Shown here: positions 33,775 to 45,790 of the stretch, piece after piece
Position numbering within the stretch: the first letter of the stretch is position 1
How the letters are laid out: each line of letters starts with the position of its first letter
NCBI GenBank assembly: GCA_031216915.1
Contig: CM062288.1
Span: 183,918,596 to 183,982,595 of the forward strand
Direction: 5' to 3'
Length of the DNA: 64,000 nt
From: Pictodentalium vernedei
Taxonomy: Eukaryota; Mollusca; Scaphopoda; Dentaliida; Dentaliidae
Program-made: the position numbers and the translations under genes
Notes under the pieces: model-generated
Told to the model about the DNA's origin: nothing
What the model saw: the letters and a program-made list of their open reading frames with translations, nothing else
Databases searched by the model: none

Positions 33775-34947
33775 CAGACATGTTAACCTCCAGGATAATT
33801 TTTCAGGGAACCGGAGGGTGATTTTCAGGGAAATGGGATGGATTTCAGGGAAAAGTTTGCGCGGGGACAAAATAAAAGAAAAAACTTGTGAATTTTCAGC
33901 TCATGGACCACTATTAACACCAGGTTATATCCAGAAGTAGTTGTCAACTATGCTGATGCATTTATGCTATGTTAAAAAATCATAAAATAACTGTTGATTT
34001 GACACCCCCCCCCCCCTGGACCCTCTTCTTCATGAGCCCCCCCCCCCCCTTCCCACCACCACCCATCCACAGTGTCCTACAGAGCACCTCCACCTGTGGT
34101 TTGCTCTTATCAATGTCTACTTAGCTAATAATTTCCCAAGTCTGGAAATGCTAACAGGAAATGATGTCCTAATGTTCAGTTACTTCAAGAACATTAGTAC
34201 TTAGAAAGTATCTTGATCAAACTTCATGCATGTGGGACGTTTGTGCCCTACACAAAACTTTTCTTTTCATCATTGAAGGATTTTTTTTAATTCCATTCGA
34301 AATTTCTTGGGTACAGATGGCCAACAGTTAACAGTTCTGTAGTAAGCACAACAGAATAAATGTAGCGTTAGAAAATAAGTCCATTGTGTTTAAATATGGA
34401 GTCATAATTTTTTGGCATCCTAAGCGACTTTAACCTACTTTAAACTGTGCTAAATAGTTGTTTATGTTTTGATTTTGGAAAAGGGATGAGAATTAAAGCT
34501 ATTCTATGAAGGAATAAATAAATATATATTATTTAATTCCTTTTCATATATTTTAATTCCCAAAAAGTGCATTTAAATGAAGGTGTAGTTTTCAATTTTT
34601 TGAAAGTAAGTCACCTATTTTCACTTCGACACTCGCACATTGATCGCGAATCTCCGAAGAAAAACCCAGAAATAAACATGAACAAAGTTGAAATATATAT
34701 CATAAAATACCCTTTTCTTAAATAAATTTAACTTAATTCCATATTTTACTGCTTTGTGCGTTTTTACCAGAGTTTGAAATGCATGTGATTTAACTCCGAA
34801 CGTTTTTTATAAGTTACAACGGGAACGAAATATTTGGCTGTTGTTTTCCGGGATTTTTGGTCCAAAACCGATTCCCGTCCGGGAGGCCGGGAACTACACT
34901 GAAATTCCGGGATTTTCCCGGGCATTCCGGGAGAGTTAACATGTCTG
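33775..34947. mobile_element. 1.17-kb hAT-like element with 8-bp TSD
   Basis: Flanked by AATAACAC (33767-33774, 34948-34955); ends share CAGACATGTTAAC in inverted orientation. Copy 1 of element M has the uninterrupted site near 21440 (cATAACACtgataac). The interior has C-runs and no transposase. Confidence 0.88.
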
Positions 34948-35819
34948 AATAACACTGATAACTTGGATCTAAAATTTGAAAATAATTTTTTTTTCCCAAA
35001 CAGTTTGCTGTTGTTTTTTTCATTTTCTTGTAAAATTGATGTTTGACTATTTATTGATAACGAATCAAAATTAAATAATCACACATAAGTTTTGTAAAAA
35101 CAGAAATCTCTTTAAATAATTTTCTTTTTCAAATGTTTTGCTGTTGTTTACATTGTAACAACGATGCTTGTCTATATATAGTTGAATGCACCCAACAACA
35201 GGCATAACCATTCACTCATTTAACAATACGCATCAAAATGGCAAGTTTACAGCAAGTAGAATACATTACTTACAATAATAATGCTGTACGGAAGACCTGT
35301 ATCCACTGGAGATGTATATGAAAGAACTGTTTTGTAGATTTTTTTGTCATCGTAATATTGTACCTTTGTTCATGATGTGTACCTCACATTTTTCATTTTG
35401 TTAATATTTGTTTCATTTTTTTTTTATAAAACATGGTTTTCTATTTATTTATGTTAAAAATGAGTTATCATGAAATATGAATTTTTATTTATTTACTATA
35501 AAACAAGTCTAAATATTTTCTTTATTGTTCTTCAGATTTTTCATTTTATTGTTTTTTCTGTTTATTTAACAAAAAAAACTATTTGAATGATCATTCATGT
35601 CTAGAAATCTTTTCTTGTTATATTTCATATTTTTTTTTTTATTGTGATTTATTTCCTATTTATTTTCTTTGTTTCATACAATATGATTTTCTGTTTAATT
35701 ATCACAAAAAACTATTTATGTGTGCGATTATTCATGTTATTGTCCCATATTTCATAATTTTATTGTCATTTATTTTCTATTTACTTTCTGTTTGTTTCTA
35801 AAACACACTGGTGAAGAAA

Positions 35820-37016
35820 CTAGAACTATCACTGAAGGTGATTAATACCCCCGATTTGGGTTTTTAGAGGAATGCACTTCTGATCATGTAGGCGAAGGCC
35901 ATAAGGAAATGTATAAAGATCATTTTTTGTTGTTGAAATTTGTATTTGCATGTGGCCTTCCACAGAACAGCACTGAATACTTAAAGAGCCCACACATATA
36001 TGGTTTACATTTGGAAAAACACATTTACAATGTGCAACATGTATTCAAAATCGTTTCATTAATGTAGGAGGAGTTGCACACACAAGAATCCCATTTGAAA
36101 ACCCATAATAAATCCAAGTTAAAGGGAGATAACCTGGTTAAAATTGTCGCAGATCAAAAATCTTGGAATATGAGCATGTTCACTTAGTAGTGATGTTGTC
36201 TGAAAAGTTTTGTCCAAATTGATTGATAAATGTAGGAGGAGTTGCACGCACAAGAATTTCATGTAGAAACCCATAATAAATCTAAGTTAAAGGGAGATAA
36301 CCTAGTTAAAATTGCCACAGCTCAAAAATTTTGGAATATGCGCATGTTCACTTAGTAGTGATGATGTCTGTAAACTTTTGTCCAAATTGATTGATAAATG
36401 TAGGAGGAGTTGCGCACACAAGAATTTCATGCAGAAACCCATATTAAATCAAAGTTCAAGAGAGATAACCTGGTTAAAATTGTCGCAGATCAAAAAGTTT
36501 GGAATATGCACATGTTCACTTAGTAGAGATGATGTTTGAAAGGTTTCAACAAAATCGCTTCATTAATGTAGGAGGAGTTGCGCACACAAGAATTTGTTCG
36601 AACGGAAAGACATAATAAATCTAAGTCAAAGGGAGATAACCTGGTTAAAATTGTCGCAGATCAAAAATCTTGGAATATGCGCATGTTCACTTAGTAGTGA
36701 TGATGTCTGAAAAGTTTTGTCCAAATTGATTGATAAATGTAGGAGGAGTTGCGCACACAAGAATTTCATATAGAAACCCATATTAAATCAAAGTTCAAGA
36801 GAGATAACCTGGTTAAAATTGTCGAAGATCAAAAAGTTTGGAATATGCACATGTTCACTTAGTAGAGATGAAGGTTTCATCAAAATCGGTTCATTAATGT
36901 AGGAGGAGTTGCGCACACAAGAATTTGTCCGGACGGAAAGACGTACGGACGGACGTACGTACAGACGTACAGGGCGATTCCTATATAGCCCCCACTTCTT
37001 CGAAGCAGGGGTATAA
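35820..37016 (-). mobile_element. Helitron-like element H3 with ~167-bp internal tandem repeats
   Basis: In the minus orientation: 5' start TTATACCCC after an A, C/G hairpin, six ~167-bp units ('ggaggagttgc' near 36068, 36235, 36402, 36569, 36740, 36902), then hairpin ATCAC-cttca-GTGAT, 'agtt' and CTAG followed by T. The sister copy of element M shows the empty site ('gaagaaataaatcac'), so insertion was between A and T with no duplication, as for Helitrons. Non-autonomous. Confidence 0.82.
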
Positions 37017-37193
37017 TAAATCGCTAAAAGTTAATTAATTGTTTCTTTTCTGCCTGACTTATTGGAATATCCCACTTTATTCTGAAGGTTATAAGTAAGG
37101 GATTAGCTGTTCAAACAACCCAATAATCTGTGATTATAAACTGTCTGAGAACTGGGGTGTCTGACTAATGGGGGGATACCTTTCAGACAGATG

Positions 37194-37800
37194 GATGAAG
37201 ACACATAACAGCAAGTAATAATGCCAGAGGTGTTCCACCCGAGAGTGGAGGTATAATTATACTCAATTGACAGGTTCTAAATTTATTTTATGGGCTTAAT
37301 TTTTTAATAACTAATTGGTTTGCTACAGTTTAATGAAGCATGATTTCAGGCACTCTCCAGTGAACTGTAACAAAACATATCTATCTAAAATGACAACTTC
37401 ATATTGCTAAAAATATTCATGGGCACAGCTATTGTTATGGATTCTAGCATACTTTCTGTACAGCCCTGCCAGTGGTTTCCTGAACAATTTAGCAGTCTAT
37501 GCAGAGGCACCCATCACCTTTTAGCACAGCACAGCCCAGACAATGACTGCTGGCACCCTTCAACACAGCCCAACCTGTGGCTCCCACAACACTCAGCACA
37601 GCCCTACATACAGCATTCACCACCCTTTAGCAAGCCCTACAAGTGGCTTTGAGAAGCCTTCACCACAAACCTTTCAGTAGCATCCTGCTTTCTCCAGAAC
37701 AGCACTTGCTCTGGCTTCCAGCACCTTTCAGTAGAGTTAGCCAGTGGCTTCCAACACCCAATAAAACACCCATCTAATAATGGCCTTCAACACAGACACC
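37194..37800. repeat. Degenerate CAGCAC/TTCAGCAC-rich minisatellite
   Basis: From about 37455 to 37770 phrases like 'cagccctacaagtggcttt', 'cagcacctttcagta' and 'cttccaacaccc' recur at irregular 30-45-bp spacing. The plus-strand 82-codon frame is this repeat. 37194-37454 shows nothing. Confidence 0.45.
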
Positions 37801-37805
37801 AATAG

Positions 37806-38255
37806 TTAATTGGTTGAGTGCTAAATTAATTTTTGGAGTAACGATACATTCAATAGCAATTTTCAATTTTTTTGTTAAGACGTGATTGGAGAATGCCTGC
37901 AGGCACTCTCCAATACATTTTAAGAAAACAAATCTATCTTGACAAAATAGAGTTTGATTTCATCAGAATACGAAGTAATATTTATTTATTGGTGTTTAAG
38001 GTCTCATGACCACAGTATGCATATAAAGTCAAGTCCAGCCAATCGTTTATACCCATGTTGCCCATTTTAGTGGACGTCCACCCCACGCATTGGTTACAGG
38101 TCCTATGTTGCTTGTAAACAAGCTCTGGTTCACTTCCCAGGGTTCCCACGGTGAAGAATATGAAGCAACATGCTTAGAATATCATAACTTTATTGCAGCA
38201 CCATCTCATTTTAATAAAGCCTAAATATGGGCTTTCAACAACGGACCACTTAACA
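37806..38255. mobile_element. TTAA foldback MITE P2 with nested R1
   Basis: TTAATTGGTTGAGTGCT at left, 'cggaccacttaa' at right; core GGCACTCTCCA around 37905. An R1 copy interrupts the right half. Confidence 0.6.
37979..38155 (-). mobile_element. R1 retroposon
   Basis: Shortened R1 from 'tatttattggtgtttaagg' to 'cagggttcccacgg'. Confidence 0.7.
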
Positions 38256-38374
38256 GCGATCTCTCCAGTGTTAAAAACACAACTGCGTAACATTTATACA
38301 AATCATACAAACATTAAAACAAAAAGAATTTGACTATTAAAAAAAATCTTCTTTCTCAGACACCGCTCTCATCA

Positions 38375-38621
38375 TTAACTGGTAGAGTGCTAAATTATTT
38401 TTGACCATCAAAATTTGTTCATGTCTCTGAATTGCTACAATTTATTGGAGAGTGCCTTTGAGACTCTCCCATAAAATGTAACAAGGCAAATCTTTACTGA
38501 ATAAATAATATCACTTCCAAGATAATATAAAGCACCGCCATTGAATATGAAGCCTTTAAGTTTTGGTACTAACATTTCAGAATAAAGCAAAAATAAAGGC
38601 TTCCAGCCCTGAACCAGTTAA
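38375..38621. mobile_element. TTAA foldback MITE P2
   Basis: TTAACTGGTAGAGTGCT and 'ccctgaaccagttaa'; core 'gctacaatttattggagagt' against 'actctcccataaaatgtaac'. Confidence 0.82.
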
Positions 38622-39096
38622 AATCCAGCAAAAAAAAAACCCTTATAATAAAAATCTGCAAAAAATGTTTTGTACTGATTTTATTTTTAAGCAGTCAAAA
38701 TCTACACAGAATAAAGCCGATTCTATTCAACCATTGATGTGTAATAAAATTTAATTTGACAGTGTCTCTCAATACCCCAAAAATCCCTGTTGAATGACAA
38801 ATAATTCCCAGGAATGTAAACATTTTATATTTCTGAAACATTCTTAACTGTTTTCTGGGACTGAAGAGAGAAAAAAAACTCTTCCCCTTGTCAAAACATG
38901 GATGGAAAATTGCCTGAGAAACAAGAATATTTTTATTTAATAGTCCTTACACTGACACTCATGAACATAAATACTTTTACGCATGCCCATAGTCTAAATA
39001 ACTTGCACTGCAAGCCATGAGCATACATGAAATTACATATAGTCAGTTTCTTTATCAAGTTTTGATTCAACCTTTCCAACCAACTACACACATTCT
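38622..39096. other. Unassigned AT-rich sequence
   Basis: Nothing recognised. Confidence 0.35.
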
Positions 39097-39589
39097 AAAG
39101 TGTAGAACCCACTTAATTACATAACTCGGTTAATTGCATATAACTTCCAAACACCAAATCATTTACCATACATTAAGAACAAATTTGATATGCCAATTGA
39201 ATAATGGTCACAGCTGAATACAAAATGTTCTGATCTATGATTTAAATACTAGAAAATAGAATTTTCTTTTTCATTTAATATTCCTTTTCATTTTAACCCT
39301 TTACCTAACATGAAAAGTAGACGACACTTGCAAAAACAATTCTTGAATAACTATTTTTTTCATTTTTTGTCTCAAAAACATAGGTTATGACCCATCATTG
39401 GAACAAGCTCGATGAGCTCGTTCCAATGAGGGGTCATAACCTATGTTTTTGAGACAAAAAATGAAAAAATAATTAAAATTAATAGGCGATTTTTTAAAAT
39501 AGCGCTAGCCGTTTTTTGCCATTACGTTGGGTAAAGGGTTAATAGTTTTTTGTTCGTAAAGAAGCTGTGAATAGAGTTCCACTGTACTG
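39097..39589. mobile_element. pogo/Tigger-like MITE (T3) with nested P1
   Basis: AAGTGTAGAACCCACTTAATT at left, 'agagttccactgtactg' at right; split by the TTAA MITE at 39293. Confidence 0.6.
39293..39542. mobile_element. TTAA foldback MITE P1, well preserved
   Basis: 250 bp; ends TTAACCCTTTACCTAAC and 'cgttgggtaaagggttaa'. Core arms of about 55 bp are almost perfect ('ttgtctcaaaaacatagg' ...) around CTCGATGAGCTC. Confidence 0.9.
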
Positions 39590-39623
39590 CAACAACCAGT
39601 ACCCTAATACATCAATATTCCTC

Positions 39624-40016
39624 CATAAGGCCCCACAAAGTAGATCTTCTGTTTCTCAGAACATTTTTTGGTAAAATTGCATGTGGGTGGGCTGTTTTTT
39701 ATTTTATTTTTTATTTCTGTAATTATTTCTTTGCCACGGAAAGTTCATGCTCTTGGTTTGTTTTATGTTTTAGGTCTCATAATCTACAGAATAGCATGAT
39801 GGTTGGTGGTGAATTTCATCCCTTGAGCACAAGAAGGCTTTGCAATGCTAACACACTGCAAAGCCTTGTTGCACTCAAGGGACAAATTTATCAATTTTAT
39901 TAACTTGGGTAAAATACTTTTATTGAGTTTGCATTGGTTATAAAAAGAGAGCACGCAGCAGCAAAATGGACCATGTGGCAGGGCCTGGGAAATGGATTTT
40001 TAACTTTTTTACCAAA
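39624..40016. mobile_element. Foldback repeat F2, copy 2
   Basis: 'ccccacaaagtagatcttct' at left, 'gcagggcctgggaaa' at right. The central hairpin 'aaggctttgcaatgc' / 'tgcaaagccttgttgc' is clearest in this copy. Confidence 0.6.
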
Positions 40017-40040
40017 CCTTACACATCTTGCCTTTCTTGT

Positions 40041-40281
40041 TTAACCCTTTACCCAACACGAAAGGTGATGACACTTGCAAACAAAAATCTTGAATAACTA
40101 AAAATTTCCATTTTTTGCCTCACAAATATAGGTTATGACCCCTCACTGGAACGAGCTCAACAAGCTTGTTCCAATGAGGGGTCATAAGCTATATTTTGGA
40201 GACAAAAAATAATGAAAATTAAATGGTGATTTGGTAAATAGTGCTGGCCAGTTTTGGCTGTTACGTTGGGTAAAGTGTTAA
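40041..40281. mobile_element. TTAA foldback MITE P1
   Basis: TTAACCCTTTACCCAAC and 'cgttgggtaaagtgttaa'; arms 'ataggttatgacccctcact' / near-complement. It shares its right TTAA with the next element. Confidence 0.85.
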
Positions 40282-40550
40282 CCCATAAAGGCATGGAGAT
40301 TTTTCATATATTTTGATACACTGTTCATCTTCTGTAACTTTGCAGTTGTGTCGAGGCAAGTCTTGGATGCCCATATATGCAGCCAAGACTTGCCTGAACA
40401 CCTATATAGGTCGCTGACACTTTAGAAGTGACTTCCTATGTACTTAGACTATACCTTGCAAGGTTATCCTAAGACTGCATGTTGGTGTACCTGTTTTGAG
40501 GCGTTAAAAGCAAAAACTTACCAGGTCCAATACAGGCCTTTAAGGGTTAA
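40278..40550. mobile_element. TTAA foldback MITE, family P5
   Basis: TTAACCCATAAAGGC at left, 'aggcctttaagggttaa' at right; hairpin 'aggcaagtcttgg' / 'ccaagacttgcct'. Confidence 0.72.
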
Positions 40551-41373
40551 TTCTGGCAATAAAATATTTAAATGTCTGTAACCCTCCCTCACACTCCAGT
40601 GCCTACCCCCCCCCTCCCCTCCCCTCCCCAAAAGAGCATGTTCTCATCAGAGATTTAGATTTAAGAGGGTAACTACACTCCTTGGCAATTTGAAGATGGT
40701 AGTTTTTTGCAACTCTGCATTTTCAAGACAGGGATACTTGCAAATTGCCAAAAAAAATCATGAATAACTAAAAATGTTCAACTTTTGCCTCCAAAATATA
40801 GCTTACAACCACTCAATGGAATAAGCTCAATCCAAAGAGGGGTCATAAGCAATGTTTTGGTGGTAAAAATTTAATAAGAAATAAAATTTGAAGGGTGGGT
40901 TTTTTTTTTTGAATAACGCTTTCCTGATTGGATGTTGCATTAGATGGCGTGCTTTGTGGTAGAATTTGTAGCAAAGGAATATGTTTGGCATTTGAAAATT
41001 AGATGCAATTAATGGGGTTATTCCATTAACCAGTCAGGAAAAAGTGGGAAACAGTGTGCTAACATAATTCAAACACGAAGCAGGTAAAATTTTCCTGTTT
41101 CCTTTTACAATGATATTTACATGTAACTAGGAGTATTTTTTTAACAATTTTTCTGCTGTTGAAGCATGCATGAATAGAATTGATGAAAAAACTATGAAAA
41201 TTTAACTCAAGAAATCATAGGTAAAAAAGTGGATTAAATCTACAGGCAAACATTAGGTGAAAAATGCAAATTTTAGGCCAAATAAAAAATATATTTGGTT
41301 CTCGTGCAATTACTAGTTCAAATCAATGAGGGAGGGAAGCTATTATTTTTTAATTTTATTTTTTGTTTGTTTG
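40551..41373. other. Unassigned with decayed P1 core
   Basis: A C-run lies near 40607-40627. At 40735-40955 'atagcttacaaccactcaat' and 'gaggggtcataagcaat' mark a decayed P1 element. No gene. Confidence 0.45.
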
Positions 41374-41603
41374 TTAACTGATTTGGGCACTACATGCCCA
41401 TATTTGAGTTCCATTCTTAAGTGCAGGTTCCACAACTTAAAAGTTTTCTTATTCAGTGGATGTGGTTGACATCATCTTTGAAGTGAATTTATTTCATCTG
41501 TATGTCTTTGCCTTGCTACAACTTATAGGGGAGTGCCTAGACACTCTCCCATAAATTGCAACAAGACAAAGACAAGTGAACAATTTTGACAACCAAAAAC
41601 AAT
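41374..41603. mobile_element. TTAA foldback MITE P2, decayed
   Basis: TTAACTGATTTGGGCACT and core 'ttgctacaacttatagggga' / 'actctcccataaattgcaac'; right end blurred. Confidence 0.6.
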
Positions 41604-41992
41604 TTAATTAATAATTAATAATAACTTTAAAGCCTAGAATCCACACACGGTACTCAATGGCTGTACAATAATTGCATACATACATATACACACATATACA
41701 TACATTCTCTCACAGATACATTAATACATGGATCACTATTATCATTTATTGGTGCCCAATGCCACATCAGCAACCGAGGCTATATCGTGGTGATAAGCGA
41801 ATATGTTTGGCGCTCTCTAGTAGTTAAAGAAATGTGAAATACATTTCCTTACACCTATATTTCAGGACTTAAAATTCATGCGAGAATCGGATTTGATTCT
41901 CGCAAATGATTCTCGCAGGGTAAACAATGAGAATCAACATTGATTCTCGCAAAATGTTCGTTTGATTCTTGACATAGATTCTAAAAGTGTCC
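41604..41992. other. Unassigned sequence
   Basis: ACATATA-rich run at 41675-41720. A 'gattctcgca' motif recurs inverted within 41885-41960. No gene. Confidence 0.4.
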
Positions 41993-42056
41993 TTAAAGGC
42001 CTGGTGAGTTCTATTTATTGTTTGCTTTCACATAAAAAGGTAATACCTGGACTTAA

Positions 42057-42120
42057 CAGTGGTGTCTAGTGAAGACTTGGCTGCCTATACAGGCAGCCAA
42101 GTCTTCACTAGACACCACTG
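42057..42120. other. Perfect 30-bp-stem hairpin
   Basis: Arms 42057-42086 and 42091-42120 are exact complements with a 4-nt spacer (atac). Confidence 0.9.
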
Positions 42121-43075
42121 CTAAGGTACTTTATTTCCATCAGCAAGACCACCAAAATCCTGCATGTTCAGCCCTTGAAATTAGCATTTTTTTGCCACGG
42201 CACTATACTGTCATGGAAAAAACCAGTTTGCTGCAATGGCATTTATTCTGGCTGTAAGTGGTTTGGTATCAGAGGCACACTGACACAGCAGTGAGCCCAT
42301 GAGTGTGAACATGTGCGCCAAAATTGTTGACCATTTTATTTTTACAAGAGTTTCTGTTAATACTGTCGTCAAAAAGAATGATAGTTTACAACAATTAGGT
42401 TACTTGATTGATGTATACCATCATGCTTTTAGGCGATTATATTCACAAAATCTGCTGAATTTAATCAACAACTGGTTCGAATAAATGCAACTCACCATCA
42501 TTCAAACTGAAAAGATTACTCCTATTGATCTCAACTGTGCTGTAAACATGGTCACACTTCAGTGACATCTCATTATCTGACAATGCTATTTTAAACTCAG
42601 TTCAGCTGTGCATAATGATTGGTCGGGACAATGTCATTCCGTTTGGTTATATTTAGCTACAGGGAATAATCTGAATTTGGAATCTTTGCGAACATTTGAA
42701 AGACAATTTTTAACTCAAAACACATGCTTTCTTCAATGATTCCCACACACTTTCACCGGATACATGTACCAGTACGCAGGCTTTCAATTCTGTGAGTCAT
42801 TCCTGACTTTGTTGTTGTAGGGAAATAACCAGGTTAAACCTGCTGTACAGTACAGTACCGTTACACTGTGAAATTGATACCAACTTGTGACAAGTTGTCC
42901 AAGTCACAAACTGATTTTGATCACCCACACTTTTTATATTTTGGCATGTTCACTCTGTGACTGTCAGTATCAATTACGTTATAATGTAACACCTGCATTC
43001 ATCAAAAGTTTACTGGGTGTATTTTAATGTATTTTGATCAGTATTTTTCCAAATTTAACTGATGGACAAAACTAT

Positions 43076-43325
43076 TTAACCCTTTACCCAACGCAGACGA
43101 TATCAAAATTTATTATTTTAAATACAATTTTTTTAAATTTTTCAAAAAATTTCAACAAAACCATATCATGTGACCCCTCACTGGAACGAGCTCAATGAGC
43201 TCGTTCCAATGAGGGGGTCACATGATATGGTTTTGTTGAAATATTTTAAGAAATTTAATTTTTTCAACTGCTCAATTTGCATTTAACGCGGGCGGATACG
43301 GCCGATTCGTTAGGTAAAGGGTTAA
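43076..43325. mobile_element. TTAA foldback MITE P1, best 'catatcatgtgac' copy
   Basis: 250 bp; TTAACCCTTTACCCAACGC at left, 'cgttaggtaaagggttaa' at right; core arms of about 40 bp around CTCAATGAGCTC. Confidence 0.9.
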
Positions 43326-43714
43326 CAGGCTTTGTATTGTGTAAAACATTTCAAAAGTTATAAAGAATTTGAATCTCAATTTTCTGTCTACGGCACTCGA
43401 ATGATATAGCCAAATCAATCTACTGCATCATTTACCATGGCATTGCTGAATGCCATGGCTAATTATGAGGGCTGCATATTGGATCATGTGTCTATACACG
43501 TAAGACAACAAACTCACCAATATTAGAACTAGGCTTCTTAAGGGTTAATCTATAAATGAGGTTTTGTTTTGTCTATTTTGGGGACTTCAAAGACTCGCGA
43601 AGGCTTCTTCTCGTAGCTTTGTTGAGGCATCAGATTATCTATTGAACTTCGAGGACCTAATTCCAACTTTTATCATTTTTCACTTCAACAGGGCAACCAC
43701 TCTCAAATTCTTAG

Positions 43715-43954
43715 TTAATTCTTTCAACACGAGAGACCACTTTTTCGATCCAGCAACACGATACGTCATAAATTCATTAAGTAAGATGGCTACTAAGTGA
43801 ACATGTGTGGTAGAACAATTAATATTTCAACATGCAGCCTAATGGCTGCACGTTGAAAATATTAATTGCTCTACCTCCAAATAATTGATATGGACTCTTC
43901 CAATTTCTGCCATTTAACTGGCATGGAAGATACCATCAGTGTTCAAAGGGTTAA
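43715..43954. mobile_element. TTAA foldback MITE P3
   Basis: TTAATTCTTTCAACACG and 'agtgttcaaagggttaa'; core 'agaacaattaatattt' / 'aaaatattaattgctct'. Confidence 0.82.
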
Positions 43955-44151
43955 AAACAGAAAATTGATTCTCACAGCATGAGTTTGTGGGAATCAAAAC
44001 TGATTCTCTCGATTGGGAACAAATTTTAAAGCCTGCATTTATGCATGTTATTTGAAAAATAAATACTGGTCTCATAATATTTGAGTTATTTTCTGTAGAA
44101 CATAGCAAGCTGGATGTTTCTGAAAGAAATATAATCCATAGACACTGTTTT

Positions 44152-44482
44152 TTAGGCCCCTACAAAGTACATCTTCTGTTTCTCAGGCCATTTTTTTTGT
44201 AAAATTGCATGTGGGCAGGCATTTTTAAAAATTTTTTTTATTTTTGTAATTATTTCTTCGCCATCAAAAGTTCATGTTCTTGGGTTGTTTTATATGTTAG
44301 GCCTCATAATATACGGAATCGCATGGGTGGTCAATTTTATTAACTGGGTAAAATATCAGACATGAACCATTTAAATCTTATTTTTAGACTGCATTTTTTA
44401 AGTTTGTATTGGTTATAAAGAGAGCATGCGGCAGCTAAAAGGACCAAGCGGGAGGGCCTGAGAAACAAATTTTTAACTTTTT
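44152..44482. mobile_element. Foldback repeat F2, copy 3
   Basis: 'cctacaaagtacatcttctg' to 'gcgggagggcctgagaaac'. TTTTTAGG flanks both ends, a possible 8-bp TSD. Confidence 0.6.
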
Positions 44483-45080
44483 AGGTCTTAATTATACATT
44501 GTTTCAAACATGTGCAAATAAGAATACATCAATCAAAAATGGTAATATTTTAAAGACTCACAATTTCATACTAATTTTGGGAAGATACTAATAAAAACAT
44601 TCAACAAGGGTGTTCAGTTTCAAAGAGGGATTGCCTGAGAACCAACACCATTTTTTTTTGGCCTTACCAATGATAGTGACTTGAGATTTGTTGTCTCGGG
44701 CAAGAACATCTGCCAGCAATAATGAAGGAGGTCAAAAGAAGTTATTCACTGATGAACATGAATGACTAATGAAAACAAAGCAATACTCAAAAATACTTTT
44801 AAATTTACAACAAAATTGATGAAATACAAAAATGTAAAAGCACATGTTATAATGGAAGCTCCAAAAATGGAATGTACACACGTGAATCATTGGGTTTTAA
44901 TTGCAGCCCACTAACTCACTTCAGTAATTAGTAATGTTGTGATATGCTCTGGTTGCACATGAAAAATCTAACCAAAAATAACTGTCAAAGTAATCTTTGA
45001 GATCATATTGTTTGAAAATGTATGACTCCAGAGATAGTTTTAAAACAATGCATTTTTTAGATTCTTATTTAGTTCATGTC
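44483..45080. other. Unassigned sequence
   Basis: Nothing recognised. Confidence 0.35.
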
Positions 45081-45326
45081 TTAACTCTTAGAAGCCGGTA
45101 GTCAAGTTTTCTCGCCTGTGATGTAATACGTCAGGTAATGTGGCTGTGACAGTTCGGCTATCTTTGAGCTGGGGGAGAATTAAACACTGAGCAGGTGCTT
45201 CTAGTCAAGTGTCGTCTGCCTGAACAGGCAGACGACACTTGACTAGAAGCACCTGCTTACTGTAAGTTTTTCGTGGTATGTCATGTTCAATAAATTCATT
45301 CTGATTCCCCGGCTTCTAAGAGTTAA
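45081..45326. mobile_element. TTAA foldback MITE, family P6, with perfect hairpin
   Basis: Exact inverted ends TTAACTCTTAGAAGCCGG (45081 on, and to 45326). The core has 32-bp exact complementary arms (45191-45222 and 45225-45256) separated by 2 nt. TTAA on both sides fits a piggyBac-type target. Confidence 0.9.
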
Positions 45327-45790
45327 TTTTGATTTGGTCAAAAAATGTTTGGATTTTCATCTTGTTCCTAGTCGGTAAAATAACTTGGTTTTCAATTTTG
45401 TTTCCAATCAGATCAAAAAATATTGAAATTTCAAAACATTTTTGAATAATTACAGAATGACTTATGGTATCAGTGTATGTTGTTGGATGACTCAGAATAA
45501 ATTTCAGACTTACTTCTTATCCTGATAATACCATTTCTTGACACTGATTCTTGGAAAGCTCTCCATGAGAGCTTTTCTAGATTCAATATCAGACACAAGT
45601 ATAATTATTAATACAACTATCCAAGCTCTCGGGCCACCAGTCTAAATCTGGAATGATTACGATGCTGTAATGGACTAACTGTTTATTCATTTTTCATGGA
45701 GTTTGCATACCGACTTCCATTGATATAACGTGATGTCCCTTCACTCACAAAGATAAACAGATATTCTTTTTTGTGTTCCCATTATAGATA
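45327..45790. repeat. Unassigned, then dispersed repeat copy 3
   Basis: 45600-45785 carries 'ccaagctctcgggccaccag' and matches 9050-9440 in inverse orientation. The rest shows nothing. Confidence 0.45.

Larger units (their letters stand above)
33588..37193. mobile_element. TIR element M, copy 2 (9-bp TSD), with nested insertions
   Basis: Flanked by CTTTCAGAC (about 33579-33587 and after 37184). Ends GGTTTACCCCCATTAGTCAG and, inverted, GTATCCCCCCATTAGTCAG. It contains a hAT-like element (33775-34947) and a Helitron-like element (35820-37016), both absent from copy 1 at 21176. The interior has AT-rich direct repeats ending 'gattattcatg'. Confidence 0.8.
41993..43548. mobile_element. Large TTAA-type element related to P5
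   Basis: 'ttaaaggcctggtgagttc' at left is echoed inverted at the right end ('ttcttaagggttaa', 43536-43549, with 'aactcaccaatatt'). It contains the perfect hairpin at 42057-42120 and a nested P1 at 43076. No transposase frame, so the boundary call is tentative. Confidence 0.4.

Noticed and set aside
35820-37016. Regular repeats considered as a CRISPR-like array
   Set aside because: Units of ~167 bp are contiguous, without short repeats and unique spacers, in a eukaryotic transposon context.
37404-37652. 82-codon frame with repeated His/Ser/Gln
   Set aside because: It is the degenerate CAGCAC minisatellite.
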